A stretch of DNA of 64,000 nt from Cladopsammia gracilis (GCA_022457155.1 JAJGOT010000013.1:1823001-1887000); one strand, 5' to 3'. Counted from the first letter of the stretch, positions 44,401 to 56,900 are shown. The notes: generated by a model not told the origin, from the sequence alone. Made by a program: numbers and translations.

Positions 44401-44518
44401 TTTTAATCTCGAATTTTTTTATTGATTCGATTAATTAGTAATTGAACCTCGTGTCGTACAATTCAGGGGTAATTGTGCTAGTAACTTCAAATCGTCCTCC
44501 CGTGATTTGAAATTACTT

Positions 44519-44549
<31 letters not shown>

Positions 44550-47500
44550 AGTCCAATTAATATTACTTATTATGTCTGGTAATCGTTCCCTTGAGCTAAC
44601 GTTAAAGTCACTCCACTGTGGTCGTGTCAATAGCTTAGTGAGTTAGAGTACCTATTATGGATCACGGTGTTGTAAATTCAATTCCTGCTCAGGATGTCTT
44701 TTTTTCTGGACAATTTGTTCCATTTCTCTTCTGAGGAATGTCAGAATTTACCTTTCTGAAGATAAAAACTTATTTCTAACACAAAATTTTAATTCTGGGT
44801 AACCTAATGTTCGGACCCTTGGGCTCTATGATTTTACTTCCAGCATAGCCTTGCTAGTAGCTTGTTAAGGAAAGGAATTTCCAACTTTTCAATCTTGAGA
44901 TTGGATCAGTCAATTTGGGAGTTAAGATTCGCTCTGACGAAGGGCTAGCGCTCGATACGTCAGCTATTTGAATCTTTTTACGGTGGTCAATTTACCTTAT
45001 CGACTCAGTTAATAAAACTAAATTCTCGTGTTTCACCCCTCCCCCTCCCCCGCACCGATGCAGCACCACAGTTTCTCTAGAAACTAACCCCATTCATGTT
45101 TTGTCTGTTAGTTTGCAGGTGGTTAAATTGTTGTGCCAAATTGGATGTGTGTGGTAGGGACAAAGACTAAATACTGTCCCCTAAAGGAAACTGTTATCTA
45201 TATTTGGATAAAAACATAGGACTCATGTGTGGCCAGGAAGTTCGACCTCTTAAGTAAGGCATCTCTTCAGGGATTCAAGTTCAAGGACCTCTGGAACTTA
45301 AATAACAATTCCAGGCCATTTAAGAAGGCAAAACACTGATTATAAGATAAGACTATTCTTTATTTACTGATGTGATGCCAAAGCACCAATCAAACTGATG
45401 CCTACCTTTGTTTTGGATGATGTTTACTTCTTCTCTCGCTCTCTTTCACTTCAATTAACCTCCTCTTAGTTTCCTCCAGAACAGAAGACGCATGCGGCGC
45501 AGGGAGGGGCGGCATCAGAGGATCGCTAGCAATGGGTTGATTAGGCAAATGCCGAGATGGCATCTTCTCAGACTGCCTAATGGCACTTGCTGCCGATGGC
45601 TGCTTACTCCTTGAACCACTTTTCGTGGAAGGAGAATGGTGACGATGTTGCTTTAGCTCTCGCGGAGATACATGCTGAGCTTGTTCGCCTTCCTCCATCC
45701 ACTGCAATATGCGATGATGATTGTGTGTTAGGAATGGAATGTCGTCATCCTTCCGACTTGGGCGTGCCTCCCACACATTACCGTCCTTGGCTGGAGTGGT
45801 CATGCTTGGCTGGGGTTCAACTGATGTATCTTTGGGTTCTGGAGCTGGAGTTTTAGGCCTTTGCACTTGTTGGGGTTGAGCTGGTTGACTGTTGACTGGT
45901 GCTGCAGAGGTACTTGGGGCACAGCTCTCAACTCCGCCACCAACATTATCATTTTGGTAAGGATCCTTGTAAGGTGCCGCAGACTCTGGGACAACTGACA
46001 TCGCCATGGTACTCAGTGGAATCTTCTTGCTATTGTCAATGGCTTGCTGGAGTATTGATTTCTTTGGCATCTAAGAGGATACAACAATTGATGTTTAGAA
46101 ACCTTTTAAGGCAAGGTATTATTTTTTGTCTTTGAGGGACCAGAAAAACTTACTGTTTGCCAAAATCTAGGTAGTTTGAGCCTAAGAGCAGAACCTTTTT
46201 AATCTCTAGACTAGGGCATTTATTAATAACTTAGTTGTTTTGCGGAGGCATTAATTTTAAAATCAATAACTATGCTGAAAGGTTCGTCAGACACACAGAC
46301 ATTGTTACATTCTTAACCCTTTAAGCCCCGATATCAAAAAGCAAATTCTTTTAGTAGGTCTCCAAAGACTTCTAGTGGTACAAGTTGAGAGAAACTGTTC
46401 ACACAATACGACAAGTTAAACTTGATGAAAGATATCAAACACGAGGAAGAGTGTTTCATCAGTACATGTATTTCGAAACACCGAGAAGTGTGTTAAAAAA
46501 AAACAGTGCGCAACAGACTTCAAGTTATTTGGATACCTGATGAAACACTTGAGTGTTTGATATATTTTCCCAAACTGATCATTAAATACAGCAAAGACAA
46601 GGAAATAAAATCACTTGAATAGACTGGATTAAATTTATGAATAGACTTGATTAAATTTATTATTAACAAGTTTAAGAAGGTGTTGGTCATGCATTGATAT
46701 TACAAGGAGAAATAGAATGCTAAACACTGTTGGAGCTTAACGGGTTAAAAAAACCTGCAAAGTCTGAATTAACATCCACTCCCCATAATCCCTGAGGCAT
46801 TAATTTATTACAACAATAAGGAGTGTGTATTTGAAGGAGGCATTTATCCAATTGGGAGATTAACTACACACGTATGACATGTCATGAAACTTTTAGCTAG
46901 AGTGCTATTTTGTGAATTGGCCAGTTTAAGAAATTTGCAGAGTGTTAACCATACTAAATACAGCATTGTTTGTCAGTTAAATAGAAATACAAACCTCAAA
47001 ATTATGAGCAGACAAGTTCCGTGCTTCCCTTTCATGAAGTTCTTGCTCCAGTTTGACGCGCTCCAGTTTCTCTGTCAGGACTCTTGCGAATTCTGGAGGA
47101 TTGCTAGACAATGGGTGTCTTGCCTCTTTCGGCACACGCTGCGTACGCTGAAAAGAAAGCAGTGATTAACTCGTTGCTTTTCTACTTTTTAATAACTAAT
47201 TCAACAAGGCACACCATGTCATAAGAAGCCTACAATTAGAAGAAAACTACTGCAGGAAAAGGTACAAAGTAATAAGAGGCAGTGAAGTAAATTTGGTTTC
47301 TAATGTTGGGTTTAAGTTTGTTCTTTCCTTTCTGCTGTGTCATGTACAACATGCTGCAACTTTAGTGTAAGTCTATGAATGAAATTCTAGCATGCAACCA
47401 TTTATTCAATTCCATTCAAACCACGCAAATAAATTGGTTGGCCAAAGAAATGAAAGCTACCAAGCAGAACTTTCCTGAGGTGTTGTTTGATATGCTTCAG

Positions 47501-50210
47501 TTGCAAAGTGTAACACCTTAATAATGAATTACTTTCCTGTGGTACTGTTGATTGTGCTGTACAAGGTGCTTCTGACTTTTGTGTCTGTGGATGAAATGCT
47601 AAGTGTGGCCATTCAAATGAAAGTGACTGTTTATTATGTTGCACAACATGGTTCTAACTTTTGAGTTGATAGTTGAGCAAACATTTTATTGATATTAAGA
47701 AAGAAGCAATAGGTATATACACCGAATGCAAATATGGCTGTCAGGCAGTTTTTTGTTTGGCCAAGCTTTCAGCGAAATTAATGATATCACAGAAACAAGT
47801 GCTGCTAAATGTATCATCTTGCAAAGTTTGAGTGTTTTTGGTTAAATGGTTGCAAAGTTATGGCTCACTGAAATTTTAAGCATTTGTATGAGAAAAAACA
47901 TTCTAGCCTCACTAGCCTCGCCTTCATGTTTTTCCCAAAATTTGATTGACTATAACTTCTCCTAAAATAAGACTATGGCCTTGACAATGCACACAATGAC
48001 TTATTCTGACCTGATCTTTATCATTATTCAATTGCTTTTTTTTTCTTGAGAACCTGTCCAAACAAAAAATTGTTGGACAGCCATATTTGCATTCGGTGTA
48101 TACAATGTACATGTATCCTTATTTCCACACAGCTGGCTTTTATTTGTTTTCCAGGTGATTGTATTGAATAAAACGCCAATAATTACCAACCGTCTGAAAA
48201 ACTGGGGACAGCTTTGATTGTACTAGGGGAGAGCCATGCTGATATTCCTCTGTATGGATGCTACATATAAATATCCACTTAAGGGAAGTCAAAATGCTTA
48301 GAGTTCAGGGCAACATGGAGTTTCCTACAAAGCCCTTATTTGTGTCATCACACAATGCTCCTCCCAACAGCTTTGAGGACATTAGGAAACAGATGGTTAA
48401 ATCAATCTCATTCTTACATAACTAACATGGCCACAGTCTGAACAAAATAATGGGTATTGTAACACTTACTGGAACAAAGAGAGGATATGACAGCCCTTCG
48501 TGGTGACCTGAAGCCTTTCTACGTGAAGAACACTTTCGTCTTCCACCACTACATCTGGACGATGTATCGCTGTAAACAACAATAACAACAACAACAGTCA
48601 GTTAAAGCAGAGGGTAATGAGCATGGACACAACTATTGGTTAACTTTCGGTTTCACCATCCCAAAGATTAAACCCAACTGAAATTAGGTTTACCAGTCAG
48701 ATAAATGGTATTACATGTATGCTTCAAGGCTTACAACAGAAAAGGAAAAAAAAATTTATTCCAGGTAACATTGATTTGGTGATTTGCAGTTTGTTCCAGG
48801 CAATTATGAGCAGTACTAGTGATGTTACATTTTCCTGTATTAACCACACTATACCTGCCAAGTCTCCCTACCTTAGGTGTGAGTCTCACGCCTGCGAGTC
48901 CAAAATTCGGATCTCATGCCTACTCACACCTATGGAGCAATTTCTCACGCCTGACTTACAGATTTGAGCTATCAGCCTTAACTGATCGCATGATCCAATT
49001 AAAAATATAGTTATGTTCATGAAAATTTGGCACGTTTTTCTAGGTTTTTATCTTTCTGGGCACTGTTGTTCGAAAGCCGAGTTACGCTAAGCCAATATTT
49101 CTGGATTAAAAGTTAACCAAGGAATTTATTTCTCTGTTTAAAAATGTTTTTCAATTAGGATTATTTGTAGCTAGTAGTGAAGACAAGTTAAAGTCAAAAC
49201 TGAAGGGCAGAAAACTTTGGAAAATTTTTAATTTTTGAGTTGTTTAACTGGATTCAAAATTGACACTAATCCTGGGTTAGCTTAATTGTGCTTTGAACAA
49301 CCCGGCCCTGAACATTACAATTACAGCTGGATGTTATTAAACGGAGGTCTGAGGTCCATGGAAACTTTCTTCGGAACATCTTCAGACATCTTTGGAATAG
49401 ATCGGGTTCTCTACAGATTTGGTCGAGTCGCCTTCGGAAATCCTGGCACTCCCACGAAAAAATTCTCACGCTTATCACTCGGAAAAAGTTGGCAGGTATA
49501 TACTACACACAGCTTACACACTGTGTAACAAAGCCCCATTATAATAAAATTTTTAGGAATAAAGCCACATAAAAAGGAACTTACTCAGTCAAGGCACTGT
49601 CAGTGACTGACAGAGTATCTTCCGTCATAGCATCACTGGAGAGACTCTGGTTCTCAGATTCAATTCTCGAACCCACAGGGGCCGTAGGATAACGATACGG
49701 TGAAAGCAATTGTTTCAAGGGAACGTTGCAATGGAGAAGACATCTAAAGGTAAACAAATATGAATTTAAAAACTACATTTTAATTTAATGACTTTAGTTT
49801 TTTATAGTACCGGTATGTAGGTCACTTGAATAAGTTAAGGAGATAATCTACGAATAAGAAAAATAGAGCAATATATATACACGTATTTAGCACATACTAC
49901 ATTGTAAAACAGTGGATAGTGTTGTTGGTGTGCTCTGATTGGCTACTGAAACTTGGGATAGCAAGTGCTATTCACTTCCAAGCAATTTGCATGCAAAAAT
50001 TGTAAAAAAAAACCAGCTGTTGGAAGGGACACCTCAGTGTCAGTGGTTAGTGACCGATATATTTACCTCGCGGCTTGGTTAATATCCACCACCGGCCACC
50101 TCCACAGTGAATAGTTGTTATATATATATATTGACGTTTCAGAAATATATATTTATTATATATACCTTTTGTATTCCCATCAAAAACGTCACCTATTTGA
50201 TGGGAATACA

Positions 50211-50247
<37 letters not shown>

Positions 50248-53200
50248 ATATATATTTCTGAAACGTCAACCTTTTTGAAAACGAGTGTATATATATAACA
50301 TCTATTTTTGCACACAAGCTTGCATGTTCAAGGTTAGTCCAATATTTTGAGACTAAAAGGTACCACAGATAAAATATTATCCAGGATAAAATGACCAACT
50401 ATGCTATACTAATAGATGGTCTATTTCTGCACATGCAAGGTTCATGAACTATTCATTATAACTATATTGACAGGATTATAGTAAATTATGATTTCTTATT
50501 TGCTTATTATTAATACTTCAAGAGCTACACTGCCAAAGCATTGAAGTTGTGTTACTTTTTTCTTCACCTCACAGGACATGATTACTTAAATGAAGATTGG
50601 TTTAATGCAATTTCTTTCAAATAAAAGCCCTGCATATTGACAGCACATGTAATTACTTTGATCAAGGTAATCAGGGAAATACATCAAATGTACACTTAGT
50701 CGAGCAGACAACTGTCTTGTGCCTGACCATACAATGATGGCAAACAATAAAAATCCTTCCTGGTGACTTCACTTTTGTTAACCAAAATTCAAGCGTGCAA
50801 TGGCCCACTGTTAAATGCAAAAACATGTGCACTTTCTTTATGATGTCCTGGAAAACTACCGGGTCATGTAAACAGTTGGATAGGTTGAGATAACAAATTA
50901 ACAGTTTAACTCAATGTCCGCTCATTTCATATGCAGTAAACAACTTTATGAAATGCGACTTTGAATTTTTTGGCCAAGAAATGAATGCTTGATCTTTTGT
51001 CTCTGCAGGGGTCAAGAAAGTAAACTACATTAAGTATTTCAGATTAACAGCAACTCAAATCACCTATGAAACAGATCATTTCATATGCAAGTGTTTAAGA
51101 GGAGCTCTTACGGAACCACTAAAAGTCGACAAGGCAAAAAGTCTTGAGAACAATAGCGAAAATAAACCAAGCACACTGCTTGCTTGTTGACCTCTTGGGA
51201 ACAAAAACATCCTTCTTAAGACCAAGGTCATGGTTGAATGAATCTCAATGAAAGAAACAACTTTTTTCAAGGATACAAAAACATTAGGCTTTGAAAACAA
51301 CCTTGACAATATTCTAGCTGTAACAAAATCTTTGAATAATCAAAAAGTGGAACTTTTTTGGGTCATGTTAACTGGACAAATCTTACAAAAACAACTTGAG
51401 CAATGTGTCCTCTTTCGAAAGTCTGTGAATAGTTAAAATAGTAATTTACAACTGCAATCTGGTCAAGTTATTATGATGAGATTTGTGAATTTTTTTGCAA
51501 TTATGCAATGACAGCTAAGAAGTGAATGCTAATGTATGTTTGCACAATTTATTGCTTAGCTTTTCCACTCAGCTCAGCCTGTTTGCTATGCTTTCAAGTT
51601 GATACAGGAATTTGTAAACAGAGAAGCCAATCAAGTGACCGTGGAATCACAAGGAAGCCATTCAAAAACGAAAACAGAAGTAATTGCTCGAAAAATTGCA
51701 ATCTTCCTGTCTCATCATTAACTTGATACTGCATCTCGAGTGTCCGCTCACGGTTGGAAACAGTGGCCTAGGAATTCACACCCTCTCCAAATTACAAGTA
51801 CTTCTGACCAAACGACACAATAACAGAACATATAACCAACATGTTTACCCGGTCAGAACGAAAAATCTTGCACGAGAAAGATGCACGATTTATTTGCAAA
51901 CCAAAGACTGATGTGTTATTTCAATCAGATGCGATTTGATTTTACTTGAAAACTTGATAGATTTAACAGATTTGTGATCGTTTGGGGGGCATCAAAGACT
52001 CCCCATTTTATTACGCAAAACAAAGTATGTCGAATTTTATTTTGCCTCAAGTTTGTTGATCGATCACTTATGTGATTCGCACGGTAAGCGATCATTCGCC
52101 GGAACGAAAGAAAAGCATTGATAGCGGACACAAATACAATGCGCTTGATTCCAAGAGAATGACAATTACTTTTGTCGTTTTACTAGTTCTAATTTTATCT
52201 GGGGGTCAAACAACTTAAACATAATCACAGTTGCATTTGAAAAGCTGAATAACATTAAAACTCGCACATTCAAAAAACTTTTCAAATGGTAAAACTGTGC
52301 ACAATAAAATAAGGTCGTAAGATTTCTGTAATAAAGGATGAAGATTCTTTGGAAATTAAAAATCGGACTCAATTAAACGGTATGTCGGGTTGTACACAAT
52401 CGCATTTCAATCACTTTACGAGGTTGGCTGAGTTTCTAACATCAACTTAGGTTTTTCAAAAACTGATTCAAATGCTTATAAACAAGAGAAGCAATATCTA
52501 TTTTTTCTTAAGTAATCCTTACGATTTTGGCTCTAATCTCTCACGCGGCAACCAAAACAAAATCTCTTGACTTGGCGCTTTCATTAACTACAAAGTCGGT
52601 AAGATTATCGTTCAAAAACAAGAGAAAGCAAATTGCAATAACATTGCTTAACAACGACCCAATCATATTCGGAAAGCAGTGAATGTAAATTGCTGCTGAT
52701 AACTATACTCTACAACTGTCAGCTAACTCAATGAGATATTTCAAGTGTAGAAATCCGGAAAAATCGCTAGACAGCGGCGCTTATGATTTTAAAAGCGGTT
52801 TGTTATGGTAGAAATTGAGCGATTCACTTACCCAGCATTGTGTTCATCCGAACCCGATACGTTTCCACAATGAGACAACCCTTTCACACTTTTGCGATGT
52901 TGTTCAATTTCTAACTGGTCTTCATCGTCCTCAATCTCGTCAAATCCTAAAACTTTTTCCTCAGGAAGAGTAGGTAAATATCTACCGTGAAATCTAGCCG
53001 GCTGCGGATACCGTTCACATACATCTTTCGGACTTTCGTCGCCGCTTTGAATACACTCCCTGTAAAGGCTTGTATTCATGAATCGCGGGTAATGATTATT
53101 TTTCATGTTCGCCATGATTTCTGATAAAGCCTCCTCAAAAAGCTCACAATCCACAGACTGATCATTAATATGATGAGCTACTCTGCTCCTCGTTGTATCG

Positions 53201-53787
53201 CTGATATCTAAAGCGTCAGAATTTCCAGCGAAAATAAACTTCTGGAAAATCGCTTTGGCGGTTGTTCGCAATTCATGTGAAACTGGTGCCATTCGCTTGA
53301 AAGAGTCGGCTGCCCGCCAGAAATCTAAAAGAATTTCATTGTTCTCTTGTTGTAGAAATTGATAAAAAGAGTTAAATCCTTGACAATCCATAAGCATATC
53401 ACTCAAGCTTGTCGGCCATCGCTCGCACTGCGGAGTTGAAGCAGCGCTGCCCTCCGGTTCAAATCCAAGCGGTGCAAGCTTCTCTTCGTCCGATTCAAGA
53501 CCCGAAAAACCTCGCATTGAGATCGATTCCTTCTTCGAGAATCGCCTTGGCGTCATTCGAGGACTTGATAGAAACGATTCAGGCTTCGAAGAACCCCCCA
53601 ATTTCCCTTTAGATCGTTCTGTGTCGTTCGAATCCTCACCGGTTGGAGGGGGTCGCATAGTTGTGGGGCATTCAGCGACTGATCCGGCCTGCAGTATTTC
53701 ACGTGTGGTGCTAGATTTCTGTTGTGATTCTCTGTGACCATAATAATTCTTTCGATAGCTTTTAGGAAGCGTTTGCTCCAAATCCAT
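41442..53787 (-). CDS. AXIN1: Axin, scaffold of the beta-catenin destruction complex, 7 coding exons
   Basis: Coding exons in transcript order: 53787-52832, 49743-49585, 48569-48470, 47147-46995, 46070-45406, 42690-42331, 41571-41442. All have GT-AG borders and agreeing phases; the sum is 2,523 bp (840 aa plus stop; human AXIN1 is 862 aa). Residues 45-52 read RPPPTGED, a tankyrase-binding motif. [13 protein letters not shown] leads into the RGS domain (~124-245), the APC-binding module. ENQSLSSDA and [14 protein letters not shown] segments follow. Residues ~422-438 ([16 protein letters not shown]) match the GSK3-binding helix and ~576-585 ([10 protein letters not shown]) the beta-catenin-binding helix. 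[17 protein letters not shown] precedes the DIX domain (~755-838; [32 protein letters not shown]), the polymerisation module shared with Dishevelled. Cytoplasmic scaffold in Wnt signalling. Introns carry MITEs, a satellite and a SINE. The symbol follows the vertebrate orthologue; the gene predates the AXIN1/AXIN2 split. Confidence 0.97.
41648..41807. mobile_element. MITE, TTAACTCTTT family, in last Axin intron
   Basis: Shortened relative of the 38201 element in Axin intron 6 with TTAACTCTTTTTCAGCCCCAGAG and ACTTTTGGGAGTGAAAAGGTTATAA ends and the AATGAAACCTCTTTTCCAGT core. Confidence 0.7.
42785..43772 (+). repeat. 88-bp tandem array derived from a MITE core, Axin intron 5
   Basis: About 10.7 units of 88 bp (GTGTGACCATTCAAATGAAA at 42791, 42879, 42967 and onward), differing by few substitutions. 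The right border is the authentic MITE end (CACTCTTGGGGAGTTGAACTGTTAA, to 43772). The array begins ~95 bp intronward of the acceptor of exon 6. Open frames across it are repeat translations. Confidence 0.9.
44140..44560. repeat. Fold-back repeat, third copy of the 28.4-29.3 kb family
   Basis: Shares CACGTGGGTGTCCAATTACAG, the TTTTTGTAATTGGATAGCTG hairpin, TAATTGAACCTCGTGTCGT and CTCCACTCAGTCCAATTAAT with the cluster at 28370-29300. It lies in Axin intron 5. Confidence 0.8.
44625..44760 (+). repeat. tRNA-derived SINE in Axin intron 5
   Basis: A-box-like TAGCTTAGTGAGTTAGAG and B-box-like TAAATTCAATTCCTGCTC spaced as in a tRNA, followed by a T-rich stretch. Confidence 0.55.
44925..45110. repeat. 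Dispersed repeat arm (GACGAAGGGCTAGCGCTCGA)
   Basis: Contains TCTGACGAAGGGCTAGCGCT, the GAATCTTTTTACGGTGG...CGACTCAG segment that forms the arms of the palindrome at 28915-29044, and CAGTTTCTCTAGAAACTAACCCC also found inverted at 28864-28890. Confidence 0.7.
46313..46748. mobile_element. MITE with TTAACCCTTTAAGCCCC ends, Axin intron 4
   Basis: TTAACCCTTTAAGCCCCGATA at the left and GGAGCTTAACGGGTTAA at the right. Related sequence with GGGGCTTAAAGGGTTAA is in copy gamma at about 35608-35628, so it was inserted before the Axin duplication. Confidence 0.7.
47721..48098. mobile_element. MITE, CACCGAATGCAAATATGGC family, TA duplication, Axin intron 3
   Basis: TA|CACCGAATGCAAATATGGCTG and CAGCCATATTTGCATTCGGTG|TA. 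Corresponding positions in Axin-derived copies beta and gamma (for example GATACGTGTATATACCTG near 33896-33914) lack it. Confidence 0.9.
49058..49309. mobile_element. MITE, GGGC(C/A)NNGTTGTTCGAA family, Axin intron 2
   Basis: GGGCACTGTTGTTCGAAAGC at the left and GCTTTGAACAACCCGGCCC at the right, same family as 17533-17652. Confidence 0.65.
50117..50300. repeat. Large TA-rich inverted repeat in Axin intron 1
   Basis: Arms of about 80 bp share TTGACGTTTCAGAAATATAT and TATACCTTTTGTATTCCCATCAA in opposite orientation around AACGTCACCTAT, with a (TA)n expansion in one arm. Confidence 0.85.
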
Positions 53788-53890
53788 AGTTAAGAATCGA
53801 CGCGAAATGTAGACCGCATTCAGCCGAGTTGAGCGAAACAGCCTGGTTTTACAACTGTTCGTCGGATCTTACTTAGAGAATGCCTCGCAG

Positions 53891-53900
53891 AGATCAAAGG
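53891..53900 (+). promoter_or_regulatory. Consensus TCF/LEF site upstream of Axin
   Basis: AGATCAAAGG, a full match to the optimal TCF/LEF motif, lies about 104 bp upstream of the Axin start codon, in the probable 5' UTR or promoter. Vertebrate Axin2 is a direct Wnt/TCF target, so the location fits. Weaker cores occur in intron 1 (50656-50663, 51991-51997). Function is inferred. Confidence 0.45.
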
Positions 53901-56900
53901 TACGCCGCGGTGAACCCCCAAAGCAAATATTCAAATACATATATCAGTTGCGACGCTCTGGTGAACTGCTCAGAATGTGTGCTGTAGCCGATGACTAAAA
54001 AATAGTGAATAAATGATGGCCACACGTTCGGTGATCTTGACGGCTATGTATTGATCTTGAAACGTTTCTTGCGCGAGAAAACGTTCGCAGTACTCCAAAG
54101 CGCTCCGCATTTGGGTCCTAAGTGTTTTCAAGTGCGGTAAGGCTGCAACCTACTTCAAACGAAGCCGCTAGCAAAAGGCGGCGCACAAACGATCAATCCC
54201 TCGGGAGAGAACGTCACAACGGCGCACGAGACCGCACCAATCAGAACGCACGCTTCGGTGCCCCGGGTGATAGCACGTGCTTTATGGCAACTTCACACAT
54301 GTTGACGGTGGCTTTAATTAAGTGCAGCTGGCTGAATCATTTCTGATTGCCTTGCAATGAGAGGTACTGAAAACCCAACGAGCTGAGGCCGATCTGGGAA
54401 TAAAGCGGCTCTTTTACGCCTATCTTGGTAACTTATTGGGCCGCTTTTTCGCTCAGAGCTATTGTATTCCGTGCTAAATGAGGATTTAGTTCGGCGAATC
54501 GTCTTAAACCACAAAATGAATTAAACGCTCTCATTACCAATCTTGGATAAGCAAAGAGCGGCAAGTCTAAAAGGATATCGATGTCAATCAAATTCGACAA
54601 GTGAGCTCTGCTGATTGTTTGGTTGGCGGGGAAATTTGTTTGTAATTTTTAATCAGCATTCGTGTCATATTTTTCAAAATGGCTACATTGAGAAGCACTT
54701 TGAAACGATCAAGGCTTTAACATGGTTTCTTCTCACCGCGTTTGAATCTTTTTCGATTTGCCAAACATCATTTTACCTCACTCGGCACTCAAAGTACGTG
54801 CCGCTTTTCGTGTTCTCTGGCATTCTTATTCAAAATATCTGCTAATGAAATTTTTTTTATTTGATGAAGTGTCGGGCCTATGCAATTCACTTAACACATT
54901 ATTGGTTATATTACGGGATAATATTTTTTTGAACTCGTCGTCTTCTCGAATCCATGCGGCTCCTTTTTACACCCGGCTTAGTTGAAATTAGGTTAAGGAC
55001 CGAGCTACAACTCAACTTAACGATGCCAGCAATAATTATTTGTCTTTTCGGGTTCCCCTTTGTGTCGCTAGAGAGTGTTTACCCGAGTAATTTACGAGTA
55101 AAAAGTTGATTGTAACGGAGAGGACAGCAAACACCGCTTAGAATTGCTTGCCTTACCTTTCAGAGACCGAAACCGCGCTTTTGTGATGTTAGTTATCTTA
55201 ACTGAACGCGGGGAGACGAATTTTAATATTTCACGGAACACAAGCATCTCGGCGGTGCCTTTTATGTATGGCCGGTTCTTTTGATGAGAAAAAGTTATGT
55301 TCTCTTATCACCCCATTTTTCGCGTTTCCACACGTCCACTGACTCGGGTAGTATTTTTCTGACACTCGTAAGCAAAACATTTGCGCGATCGCAAAACAGC
55401 AGTAGATCTTTACAATGCGCGGGTAGCAAATGATATTTGGATCACCGTGTTGTTTCAAAATTCCGTAAAAGAAACCCTTCTTAAAATAACGACTTTCAAA
55501 TGAGCACGCTGGGTATTTTGATTTTAACCTGACGTGCCTCGTAATATTGTTACGCCAGACGCGCACTCACGCAGCCAAAAAAAAAAGTTAAAAAGCCAAC
55601 TAGATTTGACCCAATGTGTTTATGTTGAAAAAGATTTGTCTGTCTCTAAAAATAGTGCGATTTCGTGCGCGCGGAAACAGAACTTACAACGAGTAAACGT
55701 GTTAGTTTTCCTGTCTATTATTTTTCCAACGCAAACTATTTAATTTCGCATGGCGGTACGGATATAAAGATTCGTAGTTAAAGATTTTAAACAACCGAAA
55801 GGAAAATTATTAGCCGTAGCCACGGCGTCCGATAGACTTGCAATTCCGACTTTTGTTGCCGAAGAATTAAAAGTTTCGAGTTATAAATCCACAATTAGCC
55901 ACCTTAAGTTTTTGTACGTTCGAACGGGGGCCTATTTTGGAAACGTTTGAACTTGCCGCTTTTCATTGCCAAAGTGTCAATTACTCACTGAATCGAAAAA
56001 AATTGAAAATGGCAGTAGCTTGGCGGCGTTTGCCTTTAGTTTCACATTCTCAAAGGTTTGTCTGTTTCCGATAGTAATAGGGATTTAACAAAAGCTTGCT
56101 TTACACTTGATGAAAATTAAAAATGGCTCAAGTCTTTGGTTGATCGCGCAAACGAGATAAAATCAAGCGGAAATCGGCCAAGAGTTCTGACCGGAAGTGC
56201 GTTGTTTTATACCGGAAATGGGAATACCTCGCGACAAAACGTGAGCTGCGACGTAATTCCCTCAACTTTGAGAAGCATTTATCCATATGATTTATCTTGA
56301 CAAATTGCTATTGCCTAGTGAGGCCAATTAGGAGAAAAGATGCGGTCGTTTTAATGCCAACATTTAAAATACACGCGCGTTTGTTTTGTATCACTCGTTG
56401 TATAGAAAAACTGTAATCTAGGAGAGAAAATTGGGGTTAAGTATTTCGTTGTATTTTGTGCTAGTAGAAACTCGTAGTTTGAGATCGAAAGTTGTCGTTG
56501 AATATAAAGTTAAGCGGTTCAAGGTATAAACAATCATATTTCAGGTAACTGTGGTTTTGAAGGCTAATTATAAACTAATGGCTTGTTACAGAATATAGAA
56601 AGCGCCGCTCGAACACGATAAAAAGGCCTATTGAAAATAGGCGGGCACAAGATGGCTTAGCCATTCTTAAAAAAAACAGATGGAAAATTCTATACGTTTA
56701 GAAGATGAATATGGAAATTTAAGGAAATTAAAGTGGAGCCATATTAAATGTTACACCGAGCCGTACTTTTGGGCAAAAAAAATGCTCTGTTGGTTAATGT
56801 TACGAGAAACCGTCCTGCCGTAGCTAGAGAAATTTCAAAATGGTGTCGGAAACTTTGAGATCATGCTCTCAGTAAAAGTTTCGTAATTAAACTGAGTTCA

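Noticed and set aside
45587..45856. 89-codon plus-strand ORF
   Set aside because: Shadow of Axin exon 5 on the opposite strand; the minus frame has clear Axin motifs and splice sites.
53409..53741. Plus- and minus-strand ORFs within Axin exon 1
   Set aside because: Alternative frames of the RGS-bearing exon with no family resemblance.
49910..53790. CRISPR-like or bacterial features
   Set aside because: Spliced metazoan gene structure throughout; spaced repeats here are minisatellites without unique spacers.
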